This document shows positions 14,598-24,139 of a stretch of DNA of 36,185 nucleotides, piece after piece. Origin of the DNA: JARFUG01 sp050485365 (GTDB lineage Bacteria; Desulfobacterota; Desulfuromonadia; Desulfuromonadales; JACZKF01); contig JBJHBH010000030.1 in assembly GCA_050485365.1 (NCBI GenBank), positions 1 to 36,185 on the forward strand, read 5' to 3'. Under the pieces are notes generated by a model. It did not search any database. It was not told where the DNA came from and saw nothing but the letters and a program-made list of their open reading frames with translations. The translations under genes and the position numbers were made by a program. Within the stretch, counting starts at the first letter, position 1, and each line of letters opens with the position of its first letter.

Positions 14598-15269
14598 ATG
14601 ATTCACATCCTGCAAGTCGATCCCCTCGTTCCCCCCGGCACCTGCATCGCCCACCTGGAGCGGGCGGGGCGCCGCCACCAGACGGTCCGTCTCTACGCGG
14701 GCGACCCTCTGCCCCCCTTCGGCGACGCCCTCATCGTTCTGGGCGGGACGATGGGGGTGCACGACGCCGAGCGTTTCCCCTTTCTGACCCCCTTGATGCG
14801 CCACATGGCCGAGGCGGCCCGGGGCGGCGTTCCCCTTTTGGGCATCTGTCTCGGTGGACAGCTTCTGGCCGCCGCGCTGGGGGGGCGCGTCCACGCGGCG
14901 CACCGCGGCGAGAAGGGGGTGCGCACCGTGACGGTGACCCCGTCCGGTGAAGCCGACCCCTTCCTGGCCGGGCTCGGCCCCGCCTTCGGCGCCTACGCGT
15001 GGCACAACGACAGCTTCGATCTGCCGCCCGGCGCCGTGCACCTCGCCGCCTCGTCCGAATGCCCCGGGCAGATTTTTCGCTTCGGGCGCGCCTACGCCCT
15101 TCAGTTCCACCCCGAGGTCGACGAGGAGATCGTCGCGCTGTGGGTCGCGCACAACCGCGCCGACCCCGCCTTTGTCGACGACTATCGCCGGGAGAAGGAT
15201 CGTCTCGACGCCATGGCGACGATCCTCTTCGACAACTTTCTCGCCGTCGCGGAGAACGCCGATGTCTGA
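14598..15269 (+). CDS. Class I glutamine amidotransferase-like protein
   Basis: The 223-residue protein has the class I amidotransferase triad: Cys84 (LGICLGGQ), His171 and Glu173 (QFHPEVDE), and the oxyanion region VLGGTMGV. It resembles stand-alone GMP-synthase-like amidotransferases. No synthetase partner is encoded here. It overlaps the histidine kinase gene by eight bases and is therefore translated with a nitrogen-regulatory pair, so a role tied to glutamine, the nitrogen-status signal, is an attractive inference but unproven. The promoter must lie in 14518-14597, where I found no clear boxes, only a GCTCCG/CGGAGC inverted repeat. Confidence 0.85.
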   Translation: MIHILQVDPLVPPGTCIAHLERAGRRHQTVRLYAGDPLPPFGDALIVLGGTMGVHDAERFPFLTPLMRHMAEAARGGVPLLGICLGGQLLAAALGGRVHAAHRGEKGVRTVTVTPSGEADPFLAGLGPAFGAYAWHNDSFDLPPGAVHLAASSECPGQIFRFGRAYALQFHPEVDEEIVALWVAHNRADPAFVDDYRREKDRLDAMATILFDNFLAVAENADV

Positions 15270-16433
15270 AGATTTCGCCGGCGTAGAGGAGCGCCTGCGG
15301 GCCTATTACGAGGCGCAGATCCGGGAGCGCGAGGAGAAGTACGACGCCCTCTCCAACCGCTTTCAGACCCTCTTCGACGGCATCCAGGACTGTCTCGTGC
15401 TGCTGTCGCCCGACCTGAGAATCCTCTGGAGCAATCAGGCCTCGGCCATGCGGATTGGCCAGCCCCCCGAGGCGATGAAGGCGCACCACTGCTACGAGCT
15501 CTTCCACGACGAGGGCGATCCGTGCGCGGAGTGCCCCGCGCAGCGCTCCTTCGCCTCGGGCAGGATCGAGGAGGTCCAGCGGGTCGACGAGCAGGCGCGC
15601 ACCTGGAACGAGCGGGCCTTTCCCATCTTCGACGCCGACGGGCGCGTCGTCAACGTCATCAAGCAGATGCGCGACGTGAGCGAGAGCGTCCAGATGCAGG
15701 CCGAGATGATGCGCGCCTCCCATCTCGCCTCCCTCGGGGAACTGGCGGCCGGCGTCGCCCACGAGATCAACAACCCGATCAACGGCATCATCAACTACGG
15801 GCAGCTTTTGGCCAACCGCGCCGCCCCGGAGAGCCGCGAGGCGGCGTTCGCCCAGCAGATCATCAAGGAGGGCAACCGCATCGCCGTCATCGTGCGCAAT
15901 CTCCTCTCCTTCGCCCGCGAGCGACGCGAGCTCAGGCACCCGGTCACGGTCGGAGAAGTCCTGTCGGAGGTTCTGGCCCTGGTCGAGACGCAGCTCAAGC
16001 GCGACGGCATCGCGCTGAGCGTCGAGATCCCCGAGATCCTCCCTGCGCTCAACGGCATCCCGCATCAGCTCCAGCAGGTCTTTCTCAACCTCGTCAGCAA
16101 CGCCCGCTATGCGCTCAACGAGAAGTTCCCCGGCGTCGATCCGGGCAAACGCCTGTGCATCCGCGCCCAGGTGGCGCAGCGCGCCGGACAGCAGTACATC
16201 CGCATCGTCTTCGAGGACCGCGGCTGCGGCATCCCGAAGCACCACCTCGACAAGGTGCTCAACCCCTTCTTCACCACCAAACCCCTCGACAAGGGGACGG
16301 GGCTCGGCTTGAGCATCAGCCACGGCATCATCCGCAACCACGAGGGGCGCCTCGACATCGAGAGCAGCGAAGGGGAGCTCACCCGGGTCGTCGTCGATCT
16401 GCCGGTGGCGGTTTCGAAGGAGGAGGGGGCGCC

Positions 16434-16437
<4 letters not shown>
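15262..16437 (+). CDS. PAS-domain sensor histidine kinase (candidate GnfL)
   Basis: The 391-residue kinase has an N-terminal coiled segment (10-35), one PAS domain (about 36-145), a HisKA domain with the phosphorylated His167 (GVAHEINNPINGI) and an HATPase_c domain with N box (NLVSNARYAL), G1 (EDRGCGIP) and G2 (GTGLGLSIS). It has no membrane segment and is cytoplasmic. The PAS domain carries a cysteine cluster CYELFHDEGDPCAECP (Cys77, Cys88, Cys91) that could bind metal, a cluster or undergo redox change. The gene overlaps both neighbours. By partner type and nif context it is a candidate for GnfL, part of the master nitrogen-fixation system of Geobacter. Confidence 0.9.
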
Positions 16438-18142
<1,705 letters not shown>

Positions 18143-18152
<10 letters not shown>

Positions 18153-18200
18153 CACTGGCACACTTGTGTGCGGCACACTTGTGCGCCATGGCACACTTTT
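18143..18200 (+). repeat. One-arm/three-arm repeat GGCACACTT after the activator gene
   Basis: GGCACACTT occurs at 18157-18165, 18172-18180 and 18190-18198. A single complementary arm AAGTGTG (18145-18151, inside the end of the activator gene) can pair with any of the three; pairing with the last is longest (AAAAGTGTG with CACACTTTT, 18192-18200). This could be a weak terminator or a set of alternative structures. Confidence 0.6.
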
Positions 18201-18301
18201 CGGCCTCTGTCGCCTTGCCGGTTTGCGCCATCTGCCGGCTTTCGCCCCTCGGCATGCCTCGTGAAAGGTGAGGTTTGACACCCTTCTCATGGAGGCCCGG
18301 C

Positions 18302-18475
18302 ATGCCCCGCAACCCCAAGCTCTGTCCTTTGGTGACCCGGCCCAAGCCCGGCTGCTTCTGCGCCGAGATCTGCAGCGCCAATGTCGAATCGGTCATCCGC
18401 TTCTGCATGGGGGATTTTCACTCCTGCGAGATCTACCGCAGGGAAACGGGCGTGCTGGAGAAGCTCCCCGCCTGA
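18302..18475 (+). CDS. Small cysteine-rich protein
   Basis: A 57-residue protein with six cysteines (8, 18, 20, 24, 35, 42), arranged LCP, CFCAEIC, FC, SC. It has no signal peptide. GGAGG lies seven bases before the ATG at 18302, which is why this start is preferred to the ATG at 18275. The cysteine pattern suggests a zinc- or Fe-S-binding mini-protein. I do not recognise a family. It lies between the nitrogen regulators and the chemoreceptors, and no clear promoter was found, so it may be read from the regulator operon. Confidence 0.72.
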   Translation: MPRNPKLCPLVTRPKPGCFCAEICSANVESVIRFCMGDFHSCEIYRRETGVLEKLPA

Positions 18476-18662
18476 CGCCGATGCTCCGCAGGGGGCGTCC
18501 GCCTGTGCGACCGCTTCGGTCTGTCTCTCTGCGTCGCCCGCCCCCAAAGGCCGAAAACCGCCATTTGCAACACTCGCACAGCTCCCTTTTCGCAAGGGAG
18601 CCTCGTGCCCTTTCCTCCTCTGTCTTCCGCCGCGTCCCGCTTTTTCCCACCGACATTCGTTT

Positions 18663-18678
18663 TTGGCCCGAGTATTGC
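18663..18678 (+). promoter_or_regulatory. Sigma-54 promoter of the first chemoreceptor gene
   Basis: TTGGCCCGAGTATTGC: GG (18665-18666) and GC (18677-18678) with exactly ten bases between, preceded by a T-run and with TTGC at -12. It would start transcription near 18690, 44 bases before the proposed start codon. This puts a chemoreceptor under sigma-54 control next to a sigma-54 activator. Confidence 0.7.
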
Positions 18679-18733
18679 GATCGGTTGCGAGATCTTGTTC
18701 ATGAAACGCAAACGACGCAAGGGAGGGAAACGC

Positions 18734-20755
18734 ATGTCTGTTCGGCAAGGGCGCACGCGCCGCATCGGAATCAAGGGGAGGATTCTCCTCATCACACTCA
18801 CGCTGGCCGCTCTGGGGGTGGTCCTGTCCAATCTGGCCTCGTTCTATTCGGCGCGCAATGCCCTCGACGTGCAGGTTCGCGAGCAGCTTTCGCAGATGGG
18901 GGAGATGGCGGCGTTTCAGGGGTCGACCTGGATCGCCGACAGGCGCCTCGATGTGAAGGGATGGAGCGAGATGGAATTGGCCGCGCTGTCGCTGGCGGAG
19001 GAGGGCGAGGCGCCTTCGGAGAGCCGCGAGCGCCTGAGCGCCGAGCTGGCGCGCCTGACGGCGAATTACCCGTATTATCAGTCGATCAACCTGACCGGTC
19101 GGGACGGGCTCGTCGTCGCTTCGTCGAATCCCCAGTCCATCGGCAACGTGAACGTCGGCAACCGCGGCTATTTCGCCGCCGCCTCCAAGGGGGAGATCGC
19201 CATCTCCGACGTTCTGATCAGCCGTGCCACAGCCAAGCCGTTCTTCGCGCTGGCCTCTCCGGTGCGGCTGGACGGCGAGATCGCGGGGGTTCTGTACGCG
19301 GTAGTCGACGCCGTGCGCTTCAACGAGCTCTTCGTCGACAAGATCCGCATCGGGCAAAGCGGGTACGCCTATCTCGTCGCCCCCGACGGAAACATCATCG
19401 CCCACCGGGACGCCGAGCTCATCCTCAACGAGGAGGCGAATCTGAAGCGGCGCCCGTACGGGGCGGACGTTCTGCGGCAAAGGGGCGGTTTTTTCGAGCT
19501 CGCCGAGGCAGGGGAGGGGTGGCTCGCCCATGTCGCCGTTTTGGAACAGAGCGGCTGGCTGCTCATCGTTCAGGCCAAATCGTCGGAGCTCTTCGCGGGG
19601 ATCGCCACGGTGCAGCGCAACGGCCTCTTCATCGCGCTGGCGCTGGTGGCGACCCTTGCGTCGGCGATCCTCTGGTTCATCAGCCCGATTCTGGGGGCAC
19701 TGCAGCGGGTGACCGCCTACGCCGAGCAGGTGCAAAAAGGGGACTTCCGGTCGCGCCTGAAGCTCAGGCGCTCCGATGAGCTGGGCGATCTCGCCGCGGC
19801 GATGGACCGCCTCTCCGACAGCGTGCAGGAGAGGGTCGAGCTGGCGGAGCGCATCGCGCAAGGAGACCTCTCCCGGCAGGCGACCCTCTTGTCCGAGCAC
19901 GATCAGTTCGGGGCGGCCCTGAACCGGATGGTGGAGCGGCTCGCAACGCTCATCGGCGACGTGCGCTCCCTGAGCCAGCAGATCGCCTCCGGGGCCTCGC
20001 AGGTCTCCGATGCGGGGCAGGCCCTCTCCCAGGGGGCGACGGAGCAGGCCGGCTCCCTGGAGGAGATCGGCAGCTCGATGAACGAGATCGGGGGGCGCAC
20101 GCGCCACAGCGCCGAGAGCGCCGGGGAGGCCAACCGGCTGAGCGTCCACGCCTGCGAGGCCGCCCAAAAAGGGCACGCGCAGATGCAGGAGATGGTCGCC
20201 GCCATGGCCGATATCAGCGACGCCAGCCAGAGCATCTCTCGCATCATCAAGGTCATCGACGAGATCGCCTTTCAGACCAACCTGCTCGCCCTGAACGCCG
20301 CGGTCGAGGCGGCGCGGGCCGGCTCGCACGGCAAGGGGTTCGCCGTGGTCGCCGAAGAGGTGCGCAATCTCGCCGCGCGAAGCGCCAAGGCGGCGCGGGA
20401 GACGGCCGAGCTCATCGAGGGGACGGTGGACAAGACCCTGCGGGGGTCGCAGACGGCCCGGGCGACCTCGGGGGCTCTCGACGAGATCGTCACCTCCATC
20501 GCCAAGGTCTCCGATCTGGTGGGGGACATCTCCTCCGCCTCCAACGAACAGGCCGAGGGGATCGGACAGATCAACATCGGGCTCAGCCAGATCGATCAGG
20601 TGACGCAGCAAAACGCCGCCAGCGCCGAGGAGTGCGCCGCGTCGGCCGAAGCGCTCTCGGGCCAGGCGCAGGAGCTGCGCGATCTCCTCGAGCGGTTTCG
20701 TCTCGATCGGGGCGAAGGCGAAGCGCGCTCACGGATGGCCCTGACGGCGCCGTAG
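18734..20755 (+). CDS. Methyl-accepting chemotaxis protein with double-Cache sensor
   Basis: The 673-residue receptor has a transmembrane helix at about 16-38, a periplasmic dCache_1-like domain (about 40-295: YYQSINLTGRDGLVVASS, GNRGYFAAASKGE and GYAYLVAPDGNIIAHRD), a second membrane helix (297-320), a HAMP domain and a cytoplasmic signalling domain with the conserved tip IDEIAFQTNLLALNAAVEAA. dCache domains commonly bind amino acids or other small organics; the ligand is unknown. GGGAGGG before the ATG at 18734 fixes the start; longer versions add a basic tail. No C-terminal CheR-binding pentapeptide is evident. The sigma-54 promoter upstream suggests regulation by nitrogen status. Confidence 0.93.
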   Translation: MSVRQGRTRRIGIKGRILLITLTLAALGVVLSNLASFYSARNALDVQVREQLSQMGEMAAFQGSTWIADRRLDVKGWSEMELAALSLAEEGEAPSESRERLSAELARLTANYPYYQSINLTGRDGLVVASSNPQSIGNVNVGNRGYFAAASKGEIAISDVLISRATAKPFFALASPVRLDGEIAGVLYAVVDAVRFNELFVDKIRIGQSGYAYLVAPDGNIIAHRDAELILNEEANLKRRPYGADVLRQRGGFFELAEAGEGWLAHVAVLEQSGWLLIVQAKSSELFAGIATVQRNGLFIALALVATLASAILWFISPILGALQRVTAYAEQVQKGDFRSRLKLRRSDELGDLAAAMDRLSDSVQERVELAERIAQGDLSRQATLLSEHDQFGAALNRMVERLATLIGDVRSLSQQIASGASQVSDAGQALSQGATEQAGSLEEIGSSMNEIGGRTRHSAESAGEANRLSVHACEAAQKGHAQMQEMVAAMADISDASQSISRIIKVIDEIAFQTNLLALNAAVEAARAGSHGKGFAVVAEEVRNLAARSAKAARETAELIEGTVDKTLRGSQTARATSGALDEIVTSIAKVSDLVGDISSASNEQAEGIGQINIGLSQIDQVTQQNAASAEECAASAEALSGQAQELRDLLERFRLDRGEGEARSRMALTAP

Positions 20756-20772
20756 CCCGGGCATCGCGCCCG

Positions 20773-20817
20773 AAAAAAAGCCCCGGAGAACCCTCGCGGT
20801 TTTCCGGGGCTTTTTTT
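20773..20817. terminator. Strong intrinsic terminator after the first chemoreceptor
   Basis: Seven A residues, GCCCCGGA and inner AACC pair with GGTT, TCCGGGGC and seven T residues. It is followed by an AT-rich spacer before the second receptor. Confidence 0.9.
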
Positions 20818-20971
20818 ATGGGATCGGAGCCATTGTGCGTTCGGGGCGGATAAGTTCTTGAAATCACATCCCCGAACCATTAAAATACAACCTGCTTTGT
20901 CGCAATTTTTTGTTTTATCCGCAAAAAAGAGCAGTTCGGTCATGTATTGAAGGTGCGAAAAGGAGATCGTC

Positions 20972-22789
20972 ATGAGCGGCAGCAAGGGAAGAGATGGTGC
21001 ATCGCGCAGTGCAAAAAGCGGTTTGGGGCTTCGGGGAGTCCTGCTCGTCTTGGTCGGCATTCTTGTTGCGACCTCGGTCGGGCTGAGTCTTCTCTCCCTT
21101 CAGTTTCTTTCGGGGCAGGACGAGGACGCCGGGCTCATCAACGCCGCCGGGCGTCAGCGCATGCTGAGCCAGAAGATGACCAAAGAGGCCTTCGCGGTGG
21201 CGGCCTTCCCCGGCAATCCGGAGCATCGGCGGGCGCTGGAGGAATCGATCCGTCTCTTCGACACCTCGCACACCGGGCTGATCCACGGCAACGACGCGCT
21301 GGGTTTCGCACCGATGACGAACCAGACGATCCTCGCCCAGATGATGCGGGTCGACGGCATCTGGAAGGAGCTTCGGCCGCATCTTCAGACCATCGCCGGG
21401 ACCTCCTCGGACAGTCCGGAGCTCGCGCGGGCGCTGGCGGCTCTGGAGACCCGGAACATGAATTTTCTGCAGGAGGCCGACCGGGCCGTCTCCCTCTTCG
21501 AGGAGAGCGCCCGCGGCAAGGTCGCGACCCTCAAGACCTTTCTCCTGTTCGGGGCGGTCCTTTCGCTGGGGGCCGCCGCCGTGTGCGGGTTCGTAGTCGA
21601 CATCCGAATCCTCAAGCCGATCCGAAGGATCACCGAGATGGTGGACGATCTGAGCCGGGGACGCCTCGATACGCGGCTGCGCCTTCGCCGCAACGACGAG
21701 CTCGGGCAGGTGGCCGCCGCCCTGGACGAGTTTGCCGACACCATGCAGCAGGAGATCCTTACCGCCTTCAATCGCCTGTCCGAGGGGGATTTCACCTTCG
21801 AGGCCAAAGGGGTGATCCGCGAGCCTCTCGCCCAGGCCAACAAGGAGCTCAACGCGACGATGCACCGCTTCAAGGAGATGACGTCGCAGATCGCCGTGGA
21901 GGCCCTTCAGGTCTCGGACACCAGCCAGTCCCTCTCGCAGGGGGCGACCCAGCAGGCGTCGGCGCTGGAAGAGATCGCCGCCTCGATGAACGAGATGTCC
22001 GGTCAGACCCGCCAGGCGGCCGACGGAGCCTCGCAGGCGAGCGCCCTGACGGCCGAGGCCCGCGTCTCGGCCGAGAGGGGCCAACAGCAGATGCAGGAGA
22101 TGGTCGACTCGATGCAGGAGATCGACACGGCGGGGCAGAGCATCTCGCGCATCATCAAGACCATCGACGAAATCGCCTTCCAGACCAACCTGCTCGCCCT
22201 GAACGCGGCCGTGGAAGCGGCCCGGGCCGGCGCGCACGGCAAGGGATTCGCCGTGGTTGCCGAAGAGGTGCGCAACCTCGCCGCCCGAAGCGCCACCGCC
22301 GCCAGGGAGACGGCCGAGCTTATCGAGAGCGCCGTGCAGAAGACTCGCAAGGGGACCAACACCGCCGGGGCGACCTCGGCCGCCCTAGATGAGATCGTGA
22401 CGGCCATCAACAAGGTGACCGATCTGGTGGCCGAGATCGCCGCGGCTTCCCGCGAGCAGGCCGAAGGGATCGGGCAGGTCAACATCGGACTGAGCCAGAT
22501 CGACCAGGTGACGCAGCAAAACACCGCCAGCTCGGTGGAGTGCGCCGAGGCGGCCCAGGGGCTCTCGGGTCAGGCCGAAGAGCTGCGGGCGCTGGTGGAG
22601 CGCTTCCGCCTCAGCGGCGCGGGAGCCGCGCCCGCCATCGCGGCGGCCGCGCCGGGGCGCAAGGCGCAGGTCGCCGTCGCACCGTCGGGGGGAGGAGCAC
22701 CCTGGGGCGGGGCCGCCCCCGCGAAGGAGGCCGCGCCCTCCGCGAGCCAGATGATCCCCCTCGACGACAGCGAGTTCGGCAAATACTGA
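20972..22789 (+). CDS. Methyl-accepting chemotaxis protein with PilJ/NarX-like sensor
   Basis: The 605-residue receptor has membrane helices at about 20-46 and 185-210 bracketing a helical periplasmic domain. This domain contains INAAGRQRMLSQKM (57-70), the signature of PilJ-type N-termini and similar to the P-box of the nitrate sensors NarX/NarQ. HAMP and the signalling domain (EIAFQTNLLALNAAVEAARA) follow, then an Ala/Pro-rich tail ending FGKY. A nitrate, nitrite or other anion ligand is an inference from the P-box likeness. AAAAGGAG precedes the ATG. The signalling half is very similar to the previous receptor, while the sensor half is unrelated, as after duplication and domain exchange. 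Confidence 0.92.
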   Translation: MSGSKGRDGASRSAKSGLGLRGVLLVLVGILVATSVGLSLLSLQFLSGQDEDAGLINAAGRQRMLSQKMTKEAFAVAAFPGNPEHRRALEESIRLFDTSHTGLIHGNDALGFAPMTNQTILAQMMRVDGIWKELRPHLQTIAGTSSDSPELARALAALETRNMNFLQEADRAVSLFEESARGKVATLKTFLLFGAVLSLGAAAVCGFVVDIRILKPIRRITEMVDDLSRGRLDTRLRLRRNDELGQVAAALDEFADTMQQEILTAFNRLSEGDFTFEAKGVIREPLAQANKELNATMHRFKEMTSQIAVEALQVSDTSQSLSQGATQQASALEEIAASMNEMSGQTRQAADGASQASALTAEARVSAERGQQQMQEMVDSMQEIDTAGQSISRIIKTIDEIAFQTNLLALNAAVEAARAGAHGKGFAVVAEEVRNLAARSATAARETAELIESAVQKTRKGTNTAGATSAALDEIVTAINKVTDLVAEIAAASREQAEGIGQVNIGLSQIDQVTQQNTASSVECAEAAQGLSGQAEELRALVERFRLSGAGAAPAIAAAAPGRKAQVAVAPSGGGAPWGGAAPAKEAAPSASQMIPLDDSEFGKY

Positions 22790-22891
22790 AGCGCGCAGCA
22801 CAGACGAAAAAACGATCACCCCTGAGCGCCTTTTCAGCGCCATGGCAGAGGTTGAGAGCACAAAAACGGCAGCGGGCGGCCATTTCGTCGT

Positions 22892-22907
22892 GTGGCACGA
22901 CTTATGC
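22892..22907 (+). promoter_or_regulatory. Sigma-54 promoter of nifV
   Basis: GTGGCACGACTTATGC: GG (22894-22895) and GC (22906-22907) ten bases apart, with a textbook TGGCACG -24 element. Start predicted near 22919, just before the leader hairpin. Confidence 0.85.
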
Positions 22908-22928
22908 TTCAGCGGATACATAACGAGA

Positions 22929-22997
22929 GCTCCGGCAGCGCCGCCGGAGCCGATGGGCAGCGCAGCCCCGGGGACCGTACGGTTCCCGGGGCTTTTT
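22929..22997 (+). promoter_or_regulatory. nifV leader: hairpin plus intrinsic terminator
   Basis: GCTCCGGC/GCCGGAGC (22929-22950) encloses hexaloop AGCGCC, with A1 and G4 as in ANTAR targets. After 13 bases follows a 13-bp terminator stem (22964-22976 with 22981-22993) and a T-run to 22997. Only 14 bases separate the T-run from the nifV ATG, so the gene is off unless the terminator is overcome. Confidence 0.8.
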
Positions 22998-23011
22998 ACG
23001 TGGAGGGCCAC

Positions 23012-24136
23012 ATGGAAGCCGAAGGGACGATCGTCATCGACGACACCACATTGCGCGACGGCGAGCAGGCGGCCGGCGTCGTCTTCACGCTGGAGGAGAA
23101 AATGCGCATCGCCCGCACCCTCGACGAGATCGGGGTGGGGGAGATCGAGTGCGGCATCCCCGCCATGGGGCGCGAGGAGCGCGACGCGGTGCGGGCGCTG
23201 GTCGACCTTGGCCTTCGGGCGCGGCTGATCACCTGGAACCGGGCGCTCGTCTCCGATCTCCGCGCCTCCATCGAGGCCGGTGTGGGGGCGGTCGACATCT
23301 CGGTGTCGGTCTCCGACATCCACATCGAGCACAAGCTGCGCAAGAGCCGCGACTGGGTGAAGGAGCAGCTCAAGGTCGCCCTGGGCTACGCCAAGGAGCA
23401 CGATCTGTACGTCTGCGTCGGCGCGGAGGACAGCAGCCGCGCCGATCTCGATTTCGTGGCGGAGCTGATGGGCGTCGCCAGGGGGATGGGGGCCGACCGG
23501 TTCAGGTTCTGCGACACCCTGGGGATTCTCGACCCGTTCGCGACCTACGCCAAGATCGCCTATCTGCGCGAGCGCGTCGATCTCGATCTGGAGGTGCACA
23601 CCCACGACGATCTCGGGATGGCCACCGCCAACGCCGTGGCGGGGGTGCGCGCCGGCGCGCGCTTCGTCAGCACCACCGTCAACGGCCTGGGCGAGCGGGC
23701 GGGCAACGCCGCCCTGGAGGAGGTCGTCATGGCGCTGAAGCATGCCTGCGGGCGCGACCCCCTCATCGACACCCGGCGCTTCGCCGAGCTGTCGCGCTTC
23801 GTCGCAGGGGCGAGCGGCCGGGAGGTGCCGCCGGGAAAAGCCATCGTCGGCGAGGGGGTCTTCAGCCACGAGTCGGGCCTTCACGCCGACGGGGTCCTGA
23901 AGCATCCGGCCAACTACGAGGGGTTCGATCCGGCGGAGGTCGGTCTGACGCGCCGCCTGGTGGTGGGCAAGCACTCGGGGAGCCGAGGCCTCGCCCACCG
24001 GCTGCAGCAGCTCGGGATCGGCCTCGGCCGCCTCGAAGCCGCCGATCTGCTCGAACGGGTGCGCAGCATCTCGGTGCGCAACAAGCGCGCCCTGAGCGAC
24101 AACGAGATCCGGACGCTGTGCCGGGGATATCTGTAG
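23012..24136 (+). CDS. nifV: Homocitrate synthase NifV
   Basis: The 374-residue enzyme condenses acetyl-CoA with 2-oxoglutarate to homocitrate, the organic ligand of FeMo-cofactor. DTTLRDGEQAAGVVF opens the TIM barrel; HTHDDLGMATANAVAGVRAG holds metal-binding histidines and NGLGERAGNAALEEV is the typical HMGL-family signature; the C-terminal region contains VVGKHSGSRG. Length fits NifV and not the longer LeuA. The nif-type sigma-54 promoter supports NifV over a lysine-pathway homocitrate synthase. GGAGG precedes the ATG. It ends three bases from the convergent PHP-kinase gene, with no terminator between them. Confidence 0.95.
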   Translation: MEAEGTIVIDDTTLRDGEQAAGVVFTLEEKMRIARTLDEIGVGEIECGIPAMGREERDAVRALVDLGLRARLITWNRALVSDLRASIEAGVGAVDISVSVSDIHIEHKLRKSRDWVKEQLKVALGYAKEHDLYVCVGAEDSSRADLDFVAELMGVARGMGADRFRFCDTLGILDPFATYAKIAYLRERVDLDLEVHTHDDLGMATANAVAGVRAGARFVSTTVNGLGERAGNAALEEVVMALKHACGRDPLIDTRRFAELSRFVAGASGREVPPGKAIVGEGVFSHESGLHADGVLKHPANYEGFDPAEVGLTRRLVVGKHSGSRGLAHRLQQLGIGLGRLEAADLLERVRSISVRNKRALSDNEIRTLCRGYL

Positions 24137-24139
24137 CGC

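Noticed and set aside
18157..18204. Three sigma-54-like promoters (GGCACACTT...GC)
   Set aside because: The distance between GG and GC is 11 bases, not ten, in the copies where a GC follows.
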